Source: Elioraea rosea
GTDB lineage: Bacteria; Pseudomonadota; Alphaproteobacteria; Acetobacterales; Acetobacteraceae
Length of the DNA: 64,000 bases
Direction: 5' to 3'
NCBI RefSeq assembly: GCF_007644105.1
Contig: NZ_VFAC01000007.1
Location: 62,001-126,000 of the forward strand
The position numbers and the translations under genes are program-made. The notes beneath the pieces were generated by a model. It was not told the origin of the DNA, made no database searches, and saw nothing but the letters and a program-made list of their open reading frames with translations. Positions 1-7,958 of this stretch are shown here, one piece after another (the first letter of the stretch is position 1; each line of letters begins with the position of its first letter).

Positions 1-73
1 CCTCCTGGAACGCGGCCGCCGCGCCGCGCGCGAAGCATGTGGCATCCCGGGGCGCTGCGGGAAAGCCCCCCAG

Positions 74-115
74 CCTGAGCGTTTCGTCCTGAGCGTTTCG
101 TCCTGTGCGTTTCGT
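74..115. repeat. three tandem 14-bp direct repeats
   Basis: The unit CCTGAGCGTTTCGT occurs at 74-87 and 88-101, and again at 102-115 with one change (A to T in the fourth position of the GAG part). The copies are head to tail with no spacer and lie about 50-90 bp before the esterase start. The spacing of 14 bp is not a whole helical turn. It could be a regulator site or a simple slippage repeat; I see no other feature in bases 1-165. Confidence 0.7.
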
Positions 116-165
116 CGGCGCGCGTTTGGTTCTAGCCTTGGGATGGAACGAAGGGGGAGGGCCGC

Positions 166-1143
166 ATGCAACGCCGCTACGGAAGGATCGATTCCACGCT
201 CGAGGCGGTCTACGCGAAGCTGGCGGACGAAGGCCATGTCTCGCCCGACCCGATGGTGATGCCGATCGCGGAGGCCCGGGCGGGCAACGTGCGCTACCTG
301 ACCCATGTCGGGGCGGGCGGGCCCGAGATGGCTTCCGTCACCGTCCGCGACATTCCGGGCCCGGCCGGCCCGATCCCCGTGAAGATCCTCAGGCCCGAGA
401 CGGCCGACATCCCGGCCCCGGCGGTGCTCTACCTGCACGGCGGCGGCTTCGCCTTCGGCGATCTCGACACCCATGACGGGCTTGCCCGCCATCTCGCCGC
501 CGAGAGCAACGCGGTGATCGTGATGCCGCACTACCGCCGCACGCCGGAGCACCCGTTCCCCGGGGCCTATGACGACAGCCTCGCCACCTGGCGGTGGCTG
601 GCGAGCGAGGCGACCATCGGTGAGCTCGGCCTCGATCATCGCCGCCTCGGGCTTGCCGGCGATTCGGCTGGCGGCAATCTCGGCCTCGCCCTTGCCGCGG
701 CGCTTCGCGACGGGGCAGGCCCGGTTCCGGCAGGGGCTGCGCTGATCTACGGCATGTTCTCGCGCAGGAGCGACACGCGCTCGCAGCAGGCCTATGCCGC
801 CGGGCCCGGCCTGACCAGCCCGCGGCTTGCCTGGTTCTGGGATGCCTACCTGCCCGGAGGCGTCGGCGCGGAGGACCCGCGTGCCGTGCCCTGGCACGTC
901 ACGCTCGAGGGGCTGCCGCCGCTCGCCCTCTTCGTCGCCGAATGCGACATCCTCGCCGACGACACCTGGGACATGGCCGAGCGGCTCGAGAAGGCGGGCG
1001 TTCCGTTCACGCTCGATGTCTTCCCCAACGCCACCCACGGCTTCATCCAGCTCTCGCGCTTCTACGCGCCGGCGGGGGATGCGCTCTCGGTCATCGGCAG
1101 GCGGATCGCCGAAATGCTTGGCGCGCCGGGAATGTCAGCTTAA
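166..1143 (+). CDS. alpha/beta hydrolase, hormone-sensitive-lipase (HSL) type esterase
   Basis: A 325-residue cytoplasmic esterase or lipase of the HSL family. The oxyanion-hole motif HGGGF is at residues 91-95 and the nucleophile elbow GDSAGG at 165-170, with Ser167. The likely acid is Asp261 (in ECDILADD) and the base His291 (in ATHGF). The ATG at 166 follows a purine-rich GGGGGAGGG ribosome-binding site. Its stop codon lies inside the PpsR operator that precedes idi, so it sits at the very edge of the photosynthesis cluster and is probably not part of it. The natural substrate cannot be told from sequence. Confidence 0.85.
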   Translation: MQRRYGRIDSTLEAVYAKLADEGHVSPDPMVMPIAEARAGNVRYLTHVGAGGPEMASVTVRDIPGPAGPIPVKILRPETADIPAPAVLYLHGGGFAFGDLDTHDGLARHLAAESNAVIVMPHYRRTPEHPFPGAYDDSLATWRWLASEATIGELGLDHRRLGLAGDSAGGNLGLALAAALRDGAGPVPAGAALIYGMFSRRSDTRSQQAYAAGPGLTSPRLAWFWDAYLPGGVGAEDPRAVPWHVTLEGLPPLALFVAECDILADDTWDMAERLEKAGVPFTLDVFPNATHGFIQLSRFYAPAGDALSVIGRRIAEMLGAPGMSA

Positions 1144-1150
1144 GTTGACA
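1133..1150. promoter_or_regulatory. PpsR/CrtJ operator before idi
   Basis: TGTCAGCTTAAGTTGACA matches TGT-N12-ACA exactly and is a near-perfect palindrome. It overlaps the stop codon of the upstream esterase (1141-1143) and ends two bases before the idi ATG. At that position it would block elongation or initiation rather than a distant promoter. PpsR is encoded at 42190-43614. Confidence 0.8.
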
Positions 1151-1152
1151 TC

Positions 1153-1689
1153 ATGGAGGAACAGGTCGTCCTGGTCGATCGGCAGGATCGCCCGCTCGGC
1201 GTGATGGGCAAGCTCGCCGCGCACCAGGAGGGGCGGCTGCATCGCGCGCTGTCCGTCGTCCTGCGCTCCGCCGACGGGCAGAAGCTGCTGCTTCAGCGGC
1301 GGGCGAGCTGCAAGTACCACTCCGGGGGGGCCTGGACGAACACGTGCTGCAGCCACCCCCGCCCGGGCGAGGACCCCGAGCAGGCCGCCGTGCGCCGCCT
1401 CCGCGAGGAGATGGGCATCGCCCTTCCGGGCCTCGAGAAGCTCTTCACCACCGTCTACCACGCCCCTGTCGGGTCGGGCCTGACGGAGCATGAATACGTC
1501 CACGTCTTCGGCTGCGCCTGGGACGGCGAGGTGCACCCCGACCCCGCAGAGGTCGAGAGTTATGCCTGGTTCGACGCCGAGGCGCTGAGGCGCGACATGG
1601 CCATGCACCCCGAACGCTACAGCGTGTGGTTCAGGACCTACGCCGATGCGTTCTGGGAGCGCATGGCCGGAGTGAAGCCTGCCGCATGA
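1153..1689 (+). CDS. idi: isopentenyl-diphosphate delta-isomerase, type I
   Basis: Interconverts IPP and DMAPP, feeding GGPP synthase (CrtE) for carotenoids and the BChl phytyl tail. The 178 residues match the usual length of bacterial type I Idi. The signature WTNTCCSHP at residues 61-69 carries the catalytic Cys (Cys66 by alignment to the NxxCxHP motif). The acidic TEHEYVHVF segment around 111-119 carries the metal-binding glutamates, and a Nudix-like helix (REEMGI) is near 84-89. The ATG gives the typical N-terminus (EEQVVLVD). There is no clear ribosome-binding site because the PpsR operator occupies the preceding 20 bases. The stop overlaps the tspO start (ATGA). Confidence 0.95.
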   Translation: MEEQVVLVDRQDRPLGVMGKLAAHQEGRLHRALSVVLRSADGQKLLLQRRASCKYHSGGAWTNTCCSHPRPGEDPEQAAVRRLREEMGIALPGLEKLFTTVYHAPVGSGLTEHEYVHVFGCAWDGEVHPDPAEVESYAWFDAEALRRDMAMHPERYSVWFRTYADAFWERMAGVKPAA

Positions 1690-2177
1690 GCGGCGGAAGG
1701 CATTCCCCGCTCCTGCCGGTGATCGTCGCGGCGGGGGCGGCGCTTCTCGTTGCCGCCGTCGGCGCGACGATGACCGATCTCGGCCCCTGGTACCAAAGCC
1801 TCGTCCGGCCGTCCTGGCAGCCGCCCGACTGGGCCTTCGGCCCGGCCTGGACGGTGATCTTCTCGCTGATGGCCCTGTCGGCAGTCACTGGCTGGCGAGA
1901 CGCGCCAGACCAGGCGACGCGGGAATGGCTCGTCGGCCTCTTCGCCGTCAACGGCGTGCTCAACATCGTCTGGAGCGGCATCTTCTTCCGCCTGCGCAGG
2001 CCGGACTGGGCGCTCATCGAGGTCGTCTTCCTCTGGCTCTCGATCCTCGCGCTGATCCTGTTCCTGCGCCGGTTCAGCGGCCGCGGCGCGCTTCTGCTCG
2101 TGCCGTACCTCCTCTGGGTCGGCTTCGCCGGCCTGCTCAACCTCGCTATCGTCCGGCTCAACGGCCCGTTCGGCTGA
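1686..2177 (+). CDS. tspO: TspO/MBR (CrtK) family tryptophan-rich sensory protein
   Basis: A 163-residue outer or inner membrane protein of the TspO/peripheral benzodiazepine receptor family, called CrtK in purple bacteria. In Rhodobacter it binds tetrapyrroles and modulates photosynthesis gene expression in response to oxygen. Five hydrophobic helices are visible, with the family motifs around WQPPDWAFGPAWTVIF and LNIVWSGIFF. The start at 1686 overlaps the idi stop by four bases, so the two are translationally coupled. A longer reading frame upstream exists but only shadows idi. Linkage to idi and crtI fits a role in pigment or isoprenoid regulation. Confidence 0.93.
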   Translation: MSGGRHSPLLPVIVAAGAALLVAAVGATMTDLGPWYQSLVRPSWQPPDWAFGPAWTVIFSLMALSAVTGWRDAPDQATREWLVGLFAVNGVLNIVWSGIFFRLRRPDWALIEVVFLWLSILALILFLRRFSGRGALLLVPYLLWVGFAGLLNLAIVRLNGPFG

Positions 2178-2180
2178 GCG

Positions 2181-2438
2181 ATGGCCGAAGTCATTGCCAC
2201 GGCGCTCGACCTCGTCCTTGTGGCGGTGGTGGTCCAGGGGGTGTTGCTCTCCCTCCACTGGCGGCGGACGGGAAGGGGAGTCCCGCCTGCCTCGCTTGCG
2301 GCCACCCTCGCCGCGGGGTGGTTCCTGCTTCTCGCGCTGCGCCTGGCCCTTGGCGCCGCCTGGCCCGGCTGGATCGGGCTCGCGCTGCTAGGCGGGCTGC
2401 TCGCCCACCTCGCCGACCTTCGCATCCGCTGGCGCTGA
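2181..2438 (+). CDS. small hydrophobic protein of unknown function
   Basis: I do not recognise this 85-residue protein. It has two or three membrane-spanning stretches (about residues 5-24, 40-58 and 62-79), short polar loops (HWRRTGRG) and a basic C-terminus (DLRIRWR). It starts three bases after tspO stops and ends 45 bp before crtI, with the crtI operator in that gap. It is therefore likely cotranscribed with idi-tspO. It may be a carotenoid or membrane accessory protein, but no function can be assigned. Confidence 0.7.
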   Translation: MAEVIATALDLVLVAVVVQGVLLSLHWRRTGRGVPPASLAATLAAGWFLLLALRLALGAAWPGWIGLALLGGLLAHLADLRIRWR

Positions 2439-2454
2439 TCAGGCTGGCGAACTC

Positions 2455-2472
2455 TGTCAACTTGCCCTTACA
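2455..2472. promoter_or_regulatory. PpsR/CrtJ operator before crtI
   Basis: TGTCAACTTGCCCTTACA fits TGT-N12-ACA. The left half (TGTCAACTT) is canonical, while the right half is degenerate. It lies 11 bases before the crtI ATG, with the GGAG ribosome-binding site between them, so PpsR would sit over the translation start region as at idi. Confidence 0.7.
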
Positions 2473-2483
2473 CTCGGAGCGGC

Positions 2484-4016
2484 ATGGACGCCGCAACGCT
2501 CGCCCCCCCGCGCCTTCAGGATGACCCCCGACCACATGCGGTGGTGATCGGCGCCGGCTTCGGTGGCCTCGCCGCCGCGGTGCGGCTCGGGGCGCGAGGC
2601 TTCCGCGTCACGGTCCTCGAGCGGCTCGACCAGCCAGGCGGCCGCGCCACGGTGTTCCACCAGGACGGGTTCACCTTCGACGCCGGCCCGACCATCGTCA
2701 CCGCCCCGTTCCTTCTCGAGGAGCTCTGGTCGCTCGCCGGCCGCCGCTTCGCAGACGATGTGACCCTCGTGCCGATGGACCCGTTCTATCGCATCCGGTT
2801 CCATGACGGCGCCGTGTTCTCCTACTCCGGAGACCCTTCGGCGATGCGGGCGGAGGTCGCGCGGTTCTCGCCGGCCGACGTTCCGGGCTGGGAACGCTAC
2901 ATGCGGCTGTCGGCCGAGACCTGCCGCATCGGCTTCGAGGAGCTCGGCCACGTTCCGTTCGGCTCGCCGCTCGACATGCTCCGCGTGGCGCCGGACCTCA
3001 TCCGCCTCAAGGCATGGAATAGCGTGCACGGCGTGGTGGCGGAGCATTTCCGCGACGAGCGGCTTCGCGCGGTGTTCAGCTTCCACCCGCTTCTGATCGG
3101 CGGCAATCCGTTCTCCGCGCCCTCCGTCTACTGCCTGATTGCCGCGCTCGAGCAGCGCTGGGGCGTCCATTCTGCGATGGGCGGAACGGGCGCGATCGTC
3201 GCGGGCCTCGTCTCGCTCATCGAAGGCCTCGGCGGTGCGGTGCGCACCGGGGCGGAAGCGGAGGAGATCCTGGTGCGCGACGGCCGCGCCCGCGGCGTGC
3301 GGCTCGCCGGCGGCGAGACGATCGCCTCCGACATCGTCGTCTCCAACGCCGATGCCGCCTTCACCTACGGCACGCTTCTGCGACGGCAGAAGAGACGTCG
3401 CTGGACGGACGGGCGGCTCTCCCGCGCGCGCTACGCGATGAGCCTGTTCGTCTGGTATTTTGGCACGCGCCGGCGCTACGAGGATGTCGGCCATCACACG
3501 ATCCTGCTTGGGCCGCGCTACCGTGCGCTTCTGTCCGACATCTTTCGCCGGAAGGTCCTGGCGGAGGATTTCAGCCTCTACCTCCACCGCCCGACAGCGA
3601 CCGATCCGGCTCTTGCCCCGGAAGGCTGCGACAGCTTCTACGTCCTCTCGCCTGTGCCCAACCTGCTCGGCAAGACGGACTGGACGGAGGCGGCCGAACC
3701 CTACCGGCAGGCGATCGAGGCGTCGCTCGAGGCGACGATGCTGCCTGGGCTCTCCTCGTCGATCGCTACGTCCCGCGTCATGACGCCGCTCGACTTCCGT
3801 GACCGCTACCTCTCCCGCCACGGCGCGGCCTTCGGCCTCGAGCCCGTGCTGCTGCAGAGCGCCTGGTTCCGCCCGAACAACCGGAGCGAGGAGGTCGACG
3901 GGCTCTACCTCGTCGGCGCGGGCACCCATCCGGGCGCAGGCATACCGGGCGTTCTCTCCTCCGCGCGCGTCCTTGACACGGTCGTTCCGGGGCCGGAGGT
4001 CTTCGCCCGTGCGTGA
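2484..4016 (+). CDS. crtI: phytoene desaturase
   Basis: FAD-dependent desaturase that converts phytoene to neurosporene or lycopene. The 510 residues match the CrtI family. The dinucleotide-binding GAGFGGLAAA motif is at residues 23-32, followed by the typical VTVLERLDQPGGRA. The C-terminal carotenoid-desaturase signature (GLYLVGAGTHPGAGIPGV) is near 474-491. The ATG at 2484 has a GGAGC site upstream. It overlaps crtB by eight bases, the usual crtIB arrangement. With crtC, crtD and crtF present and no crtA, a four-step CrtI leading to the spirilloxanthin series is the likely activity, which is inference. Confidence 0.96.
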   Translation: MDAATLAPPRLQDDPRPHAVVIGAGFGGLAAAVRLGARGFRVTVLERLDQPGGRATVFHQDGFTFDAGPTIVTAPFLLEELWSLAGRRFADDVTLVPMDPFYRIRFHDGAVFSYSGDPSAMRAEVARFSPADVPGWERYMRLSAETCRIGFEELGHVPFGSPLDMLRVAPDLIRLKAWNSVHGVVAEHFRDERLRAVFSFHPLLIGGNPFSAPSVYCLIAALEQRWGVHSAMGGTGAIVAGLVSLIEGLGGAVRTGAEAEEILVRDGRARGVRLAGGETIASDIVVSNADAAFTYGTLLRRQKRRRWTDGRLSRARYAMSLFVWYFGTRRRYEDVGHHTILLGPRYRALLSDIFRRKVLAEDFSLYLHRPTATDPALAPEGCDSFYVLSPVPNLLGKTDWTEAAEPYRQAIEASLEATMLPGLSSSIATSRVMTPLDFRDRYLSRHGAAFGLEPVLLQSAWFRPNNRSEEVDGLYLVGAGTHPGAGIPGVLSSARVLDTVVPGPEVFARA

Positions 4017-5025
4017 GGCAGACCTCGCCGCCTGCCGCGCGCTGCTGCGCGACGGCTCACGCAGCTTCCACACCGCCTCGCTCGTCCTGCCCCACTCCGT
4101 CCGCGCGCCAGCGACCGCGCTCTACGCCTTCTGCCGCCTCGCCGACGATGCGATCGATGGCGACCGCGGAAGCCCCGCCTCCCTTGCGCGCCTCGCGGCG
4201 CGGCTCGCGCGCGTCTACGAGGGCCGGGCAGACAAGCACCCGGCAGACAGGGCCTTCGCGGCCGTCGTCGAGGACCATGCGCTGCCGCGCGCGCTTCCCG
4301 AGGCGCTTCTCGAGGGCCTCGCCTGGGACGCCGAAGGACGCCGCTACGCCACGCTGTCGGAGCTGAACGCCTACGCCGCCCGGGTTGCCGGCTCGGTCGG
4401 CGCGATGATGGCGGTGGTGATGGGCGTGCGAGACCCCGCGGCCATCGCCCGCGCCTGTGACCTCGGCGTAGCGATGCAGCTCACCAACATCGCCCGCGAT
4501 GTCGGCGAGGATGCGCGGATGGGGCGGATCTACCTTCCGCTCGGCTGGCTCGAGGAGGCGGGAATCGCGCCCGCGCGGTTCCTTGAGCGGCCCGGCTTTT
4601 CTCCTGCGCTCGGCGCGGTGGTGGCGCGGCTGCTTGCCCATGCCGATGCGCTCTACGACCGCGCTGCCCCCGGCATAGGCGCGCTCCCGCTCTCCTGCCG
4701 CCCGGGCATCGGCGCGGCGCGGCTGATCTATGCCGAGATCGGGCGGGAGGTCGCGCGGCGACGGCTCGACAGCGTCTCCTCCCGCGCGGTGGTTCCGGGA
4801 AGGCGCAAGGTCGCGCTTCTCGCGCGCAGCCTCGCCGCGGCGCCGCTCGCCACGACGGGGCCTGGCCTTGCCGCCCCGCCGCTCGCGGAGACGCGCTTCC
4901 TCGTCCAGGCCGTCACCGCCGGTGCGGCGCCGCGCCTTGCGGGTCCGCTCGCCCGCATCACCTGGGTGATCGGGCTGTTCGAGAGGCTGATGCGCGAGGA
5001 CAGGCTCAGCCGAAGCGGCGCCTGA
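4009..5025 (+). CDS. crtB: phytoene synthase
   Basis: Condenses two GGPP to phytoene, the first committed carotenoid step. From the GTG at 4009 the protein is 338 residues and starts VREADLAACRALLRDGS, matching the family. The two aspartate-rich motifs that bind Mg-diphosphate are DDAID at residues 46-50 and DVGED at 164-168. The upstream in-frame extension only shadows the crtI C-terminus and was rejected. It overlaps the crtI stop by eight bases, so coupling is likely. The last 60 residues are Ala/Arg-rich and probably amphipathic. Confidence 0.95.
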   Translation: MREADLAACRALLRDGSRSFHTASLVLPHSVRAPATALYAFCRLADDAIDGDRGSPASLARLAARLARVYEGRADKHPADRAFAAVVEDHALPRALPEALLEGLAWDAEGRRYATLSELNAYAARVAGSVGAMMAVVMGVRDPAAIARACDLGVAMQLTNIARDVGEDARMGRIYLPLGWLEEAGIAPARFLERPGFSPALGAVVARLLAHADALYDRAAPGIGALPLSCRPGIGAARLIYAEIGREVARRRLDSVSSRAVVPGRRKVALLARSLAAAPLATTGPGLAAPPLAETRFLVQAVTAGAAPRLAGPLARITWVIGLFERLMREDRLSRSGA

Positions 5026-5042
5026 CGCGGAAGGGAGGCGGG

Positions 5043-5375
5043 ATGCGCTATATCGTCGGGCTCGTGTTCTTCGCCGCCGGCGCGGCCTTCCTGTACTCGG
5101 CGCTCGGCCGCCGCCGTCGCGTCATCGCCGCGGGGCCGGATGCTGCGCCGAAGCTCCACCCTTCTCTCCAGGCACTGGGCGACACGATGCCACCCCTGAT
5201 CGTGCTCGCCCTCGGAATCGTCGGCGCGAAGATGGCGCTCGCCTTCGTCGTGTCCGGCGCCGAGCGGCACCTCTCCTATCTCGACCTGCTCGGCTTCCTG
5301 TTCCTGCTCGCTGCCTATGGAAGCTGGGTGGTGATCCGCGCGCGCTATCGCGAGGCGGCGCCGGCGAAGCGATAG
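5043..5375 (+). CDS. small membrane protein of unknown function
   Basis: A 110-residue protein I do not recognise. It has three hydrophobic segments: residues 2-20, about 49-70 and about 78-98. The cytoplasmic-type loop after the first is very basic (GRRRRV). A good ribosome-binding site (AAGGGAGGCGGG) precedes the ATG. It lies 17 bp after crtB and 122 bp before bchE, so it probably ends the idi-crtIB transcript. The location suggests a pigment or membrane accessory role, unproven. Confidence 0.75.
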   Translation: MRYIVGLVFFAAGAAFLYSALGRRRRVIAAGPDAAPKLHPSLQALGDTMPPLIVLALGIVGAKMALAFVVSGAERHLSYLDLLGFLFLLAAYGSWVVIRARYREAAPAKR

Positions 5376-5400
5376 GGGCCTTGGGCGGTTTCGCGCCCAC

Positions 5401-5418
5401 CGTCAACTTGGATTGACA
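5401..5418. promoter_or_regulatory. PpsR/CrtJ operator before bchE
   Basis: CGTCAACTTGGATTGACA is the PpsR palindrome with one mismatch in the first base (C for T). The right half contains TTGACA, which could also serve as a -35 element. It is 79 bp before the bchE ATG, in the only real gap of this stretch, so bchE-bchJ probably has its own PpsR-controlled promoter. Confidence 0.72.
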
Positions 5419-5497
5419 CACCTCAACGCCTGACCGTTCCAGCACCGCTACCGGTAGAGAGCCGGCGCGCCGCCGGCCACGAACGTCCGGAGGGTCC

Positions 5498-7129
5498 ATG
5501 CGCGTCGTCCTCATGCATCCGAACTATCATTCGGGCGGTGCGGAGATCGCCGGGAACTGGCCGCCTGCCTGGGTGGCCTATCTCGCTGGCTACCTGAAGG
5601 CGGCCGGCCATACCGATATCCATTTCGTCGACGCGATGACCAACCACCTCTCCGACGACGAGGTGCGCGAGGCGATCCGACTGCTCAAGCCCGACATCGT
5701 CGGCGCGACGGCAATCACGCCCGCGATCTACAAGGCCGAGCAGCTTCTCGCCATCGCCAAGGAGGTCGACCCCTCGATCGTGACGGTGCTTGGCGGCATC
5801 CACGGCACCTTCATGTATCCGCAGGTTCTGCACGAGGCGCCCTGGATCGATGCGGTGGTGCGCGGGGAGGGGGAGCAGGTGTTCCTCAACCTCGTCACCA
5901 CCGTCGCCGAAGGCCGCTGGCCGGCAGAACGCGCCTCGGTGAAGGGCATTGCCTATGCCGAGGACGGCAAGGTGGTGGCGACCCCGGCCGAGCCGCCGAT
6001 CGCAGACATCGACCGCGTGAGCCCCGACTGGGGCATCCTCGACTGGGGCAAGTACATCTACATCCCGATGGGCGTGCGGGTGGCCATCCCCAACTTCGCG
6101 CGTGGCTGCCCCTTCACCTGCTCGTTCTGCTCGCAGTGGAAGTTCTGGCGCGACTACAGGGTGCGCGACCCGAAGAAGGTGGTGGACGAGATCGAGACGC
6201 TGGTCCGCGACCACCAGGTCGGCTTCTTCATCCTCGCCGACGAGGAGCCGACGATCCACAAGAAGAAGTTCGTACAGTTCTGCGAGGAGCTGGTCGCGCG
6301 GAACCTGCCCGTTCTCTGGGGCATCAACACGCGGGTGACCGACATCCTGCGCGACGAGGCGCTGCTGCCGCTCTACCGCCGCGCCGGGCTCGTGCATGTC
6401 TCGCTCGGCACCGAGGCCGCCGCTCAGCTCAAGCTCGACCGGTTCAACAAGGAAACGACGATCGCGCAGAACAAGAAGGCGATCGACCTGCTGCGCGCCA
6501 ACGGCATCGTCGCCGAGGCCCAGTTCATCGTCGGCCTCGAGAACGAGACGGCCGAGACGCTCGAGGAAACCTACCGCATGGCGCGGGACTGGAACCCCGA
6601 CATGGCGAACTGGGCGATGTACACGCCCTGGCCCTTCTCCGACCTGTTCCAGGAACTCGGCGACAAGGTCGAGGTGTTCGACTTCGAGAAGTACAATTTC
6701 GTCACGCCCATCATCAAGCCCGACGCCATGGACCGTGCCACGCTGCTCGACCGCGTGATGCACAACTACCGGCGCTTCTACCTGAACAAGACGCTGTTCC
6801 ACTACCCGTGGATCAGGGACAGGACCAAGCGCAGGTACATGCTCGGCTGCCTCAAGGCCTTCGCCAAGTCGGGATTCCAGAGGACGTTCTACGACCTCGG
6901 CAAGGTGGGATACTGGGGGCCACAGTCGAAGAAGAAGGTCGATTTCGCCTTCGATGCCTCGCGCACGCTCGACGCCCAGGCCGCTGCCGCGCCGGCGAAT
7001 GCGATGTGGAAGACGATGCACCACCGCAAGAAGGGCGGCGGCACCGTGCGCGAGGGCGCGATGGTGAAGGCCTGCGGCGGCGGCACCGAACAGCTCGTCG
7101 AAAGTGGCGAGGCCGCGCCGCGTGGCTGA
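5498..7129 (+). CDS. bchE: anaerobic Mg-protoporphyrin IX monomethyl ester cyclase (radical SAM, B12-dependent)
   Basis: Forms the isocyclic ring E of bacteriochlorophyll without oxygen, using water as oxygen source. The 543 residues have an N-terminal cobalamin-binding-like domain (about 1-160, with the HPNY start) and a radical-SAM core. The cluster motif CPFTCSFC places cysteines at 204, 208 and 211. A C-terminal BchE-specific region follows. The RBS GGAGGG precedes the ATG. It overlaps bchJ. The oxygen-dependent cyclase gene acsF is also in this window (27354-28421), so the organism can make ring E under both conditions if both are expressed. Confidence 0.95.
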   Translation: MRVVLMHPNYHSGGAEIAGNWPPAWVAYLAGYLKAAGHTDIHFVDAMTNHLSDDEVREAIRLLKPDIVGATAITPAIYKAEQLLAIAKEVDPSIVTVLGGIHGTFMYPQVLHEAPWIDAVVRGEGEQVFLNLVTTVAEGRWPAERASVKGIAYAEDGKVVATPAEPPIADIDRVSPDWGILDWGKYIYIPMGVRVAIPNFARGCPFTCSFCSQWKFWRDYRVRDPKKVVDEIETLVRDHQVGFFILADEEPTIHKKKFVQFCEELVARNLPVLWGINTRVTDILRDEALLPLYRRAGLVHVSLGTEAAAQLKLDRFNKETTIAQNKKAIDLLRANGIVAEAQFIVGLENETAETLEETYRMARDWNPDMANWAMYTPWPFSDLFQELGDKVEVFDFEKYNFVTPIIKPDAMDRATLLDRVMHNYRRFYLNKTLFHYPWIRDRTKRRYMLGCLKAFAKSGFQRTFYDLGKVGYWGPQSKKKVDFAFDASRTLDAQAAAAPANAMWKTMHHRKKGGGTVREGAMVKACGGGTEQLVESGEAAPRG

Positions 7130-7778
7130 GGCGCAGGCGCTCGATGCGGCCGGCATCGCCCTCGCCTCGGGTGCCGCGCGGATCGGGCCGAACGCGATCA
7201 TTCAGCTCGCGGCCGCGCTGGCGGAGGAACATGGCGAGGCGGCGGCCTCTGCCGTGTTCCACCGCGCCGGGCTGCCGGGCTGGCTCGACCATGCGCCCGG
7301 CGCGATGGTTCCCGAAGCCGATGTCGCCGCGCTGCATCGAGCGCTCGTCGAGCATGTGAGCGAGCCGGAGGCGCGCGGTGTGGCTGCCTCGGCCGGGAGG
7401 AGGACGGCCGCCTATCTCCTCGCCAACAGGATTCCCGGCGCCGTGCAGGGTCTGCTCAGGCTGCTTCCTCCATGGCCTTCGTCGCGCGTCCTGCTGCGCG
7501 CGATCGGCCGCAATGCCTGGACCTTCGTCGGCAGCGGCACCCTCTCGGTCGCGGCCGGGCATCCGATCGTGGTGACCATCTCTGGCGGGCCGCTTCGCGC
7601 TGCAGGCTCGGGCGCGCCGTGCGTTGCCGCGTACTACGCCGCAACCTTCGAGGGCCTGTTCCGCGCCCTCGTGCACCCAGAGGCGCATGCCGCGGCGCTG
7701 AGCCGGCTGACGGAGACGAACGGCAGCTGCGCCTTCTGCCTTAGCTGGGCACCGCCGCAGGCCTCGCTGGTGCGGTGA
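7122..7778 (+). CDS. bchJ: BchJ, V4R-domain protein (bacteriochlorophyll synthesis)
   Basis: A 218-residue protein of the BchJ family with a V4R-type domain in its second half (about residues 100-215, including the Cys-containing [12 protein letters not shown] near the C-terminus). It was once named 4-vinyl (8-vinyl) reductase. Later work suggests it is an accessory, perhaps substrate-delivery, protein, since COR (BchXYZ) itself can reduce the 8-vinyl group. I chose the GTG at 7122 because GGCGAGG lies nine bases upstream; an in-frame GTG at 7104 is also possible. It overlaps bchE by eight bases. Confidence 0.88.
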   Translation: MAEAQALDAAGIALASGAARIGPNAIIQLAAALAEEHGEAAASAVFHRAGLPGWLDHAPGAMVPEADVAALHRALVEHVSEPEARGVAASAGRRTAAYLLANRIPGAVQGLLRLLPPWPSSRVLLRAIGRNAWTFVGSGTLSVAAGHPIVVTISGGPLRAAGSGAPCVAAYYAATFEGLFRALVHPEAHAAALSRLTETNGSCAFCLSWAPPQASLVR

Positions 7779-7814
7779 CTTGCGCGGCTTGCCGGCACGG
7801 CCATCTGCCAGCGC

Positions 7815-7958
7815 ATGGAAGAGGGGTTCCTGACCACGCTCGCGCGGCATGAATGGCTCATCATGCTTCTCATCCCGCTCGGCCTCCTGCTCTGGGAGTG
7901 GCGGAACATCCGTCGCGAGATCCGCCGCGCGCGCGAGGCCGAACGCCGCGAGGGCTGA
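7815..7958 (+). CDS. 47-residue single-span membrane protein, unknown
   Basis: A short frame, MEEGFLTTLARHEWLIMLLI at the start, followed by PLGLLLWEW and a strongly charged tail rich in Arg and Glu (NIRREIRRAREAERREG). One transmembrane helix (about residues 13-28) plus a basic amphipathic helix is the shape of small photosystem or assembly subunits. It is 36 bp after bchJ, and its stop directly abuts the crtC stop on the other strand with no base between. The periodic charged tail argues that it is coded rather than random, but it has no strong ribosome-binding site (only weak GCCAGCGC). Confidence 0.5.
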   Translation: MEEGFLTTLARHEWLIMLLIPLGLLLWEWRNIRREIRRAREAERREG

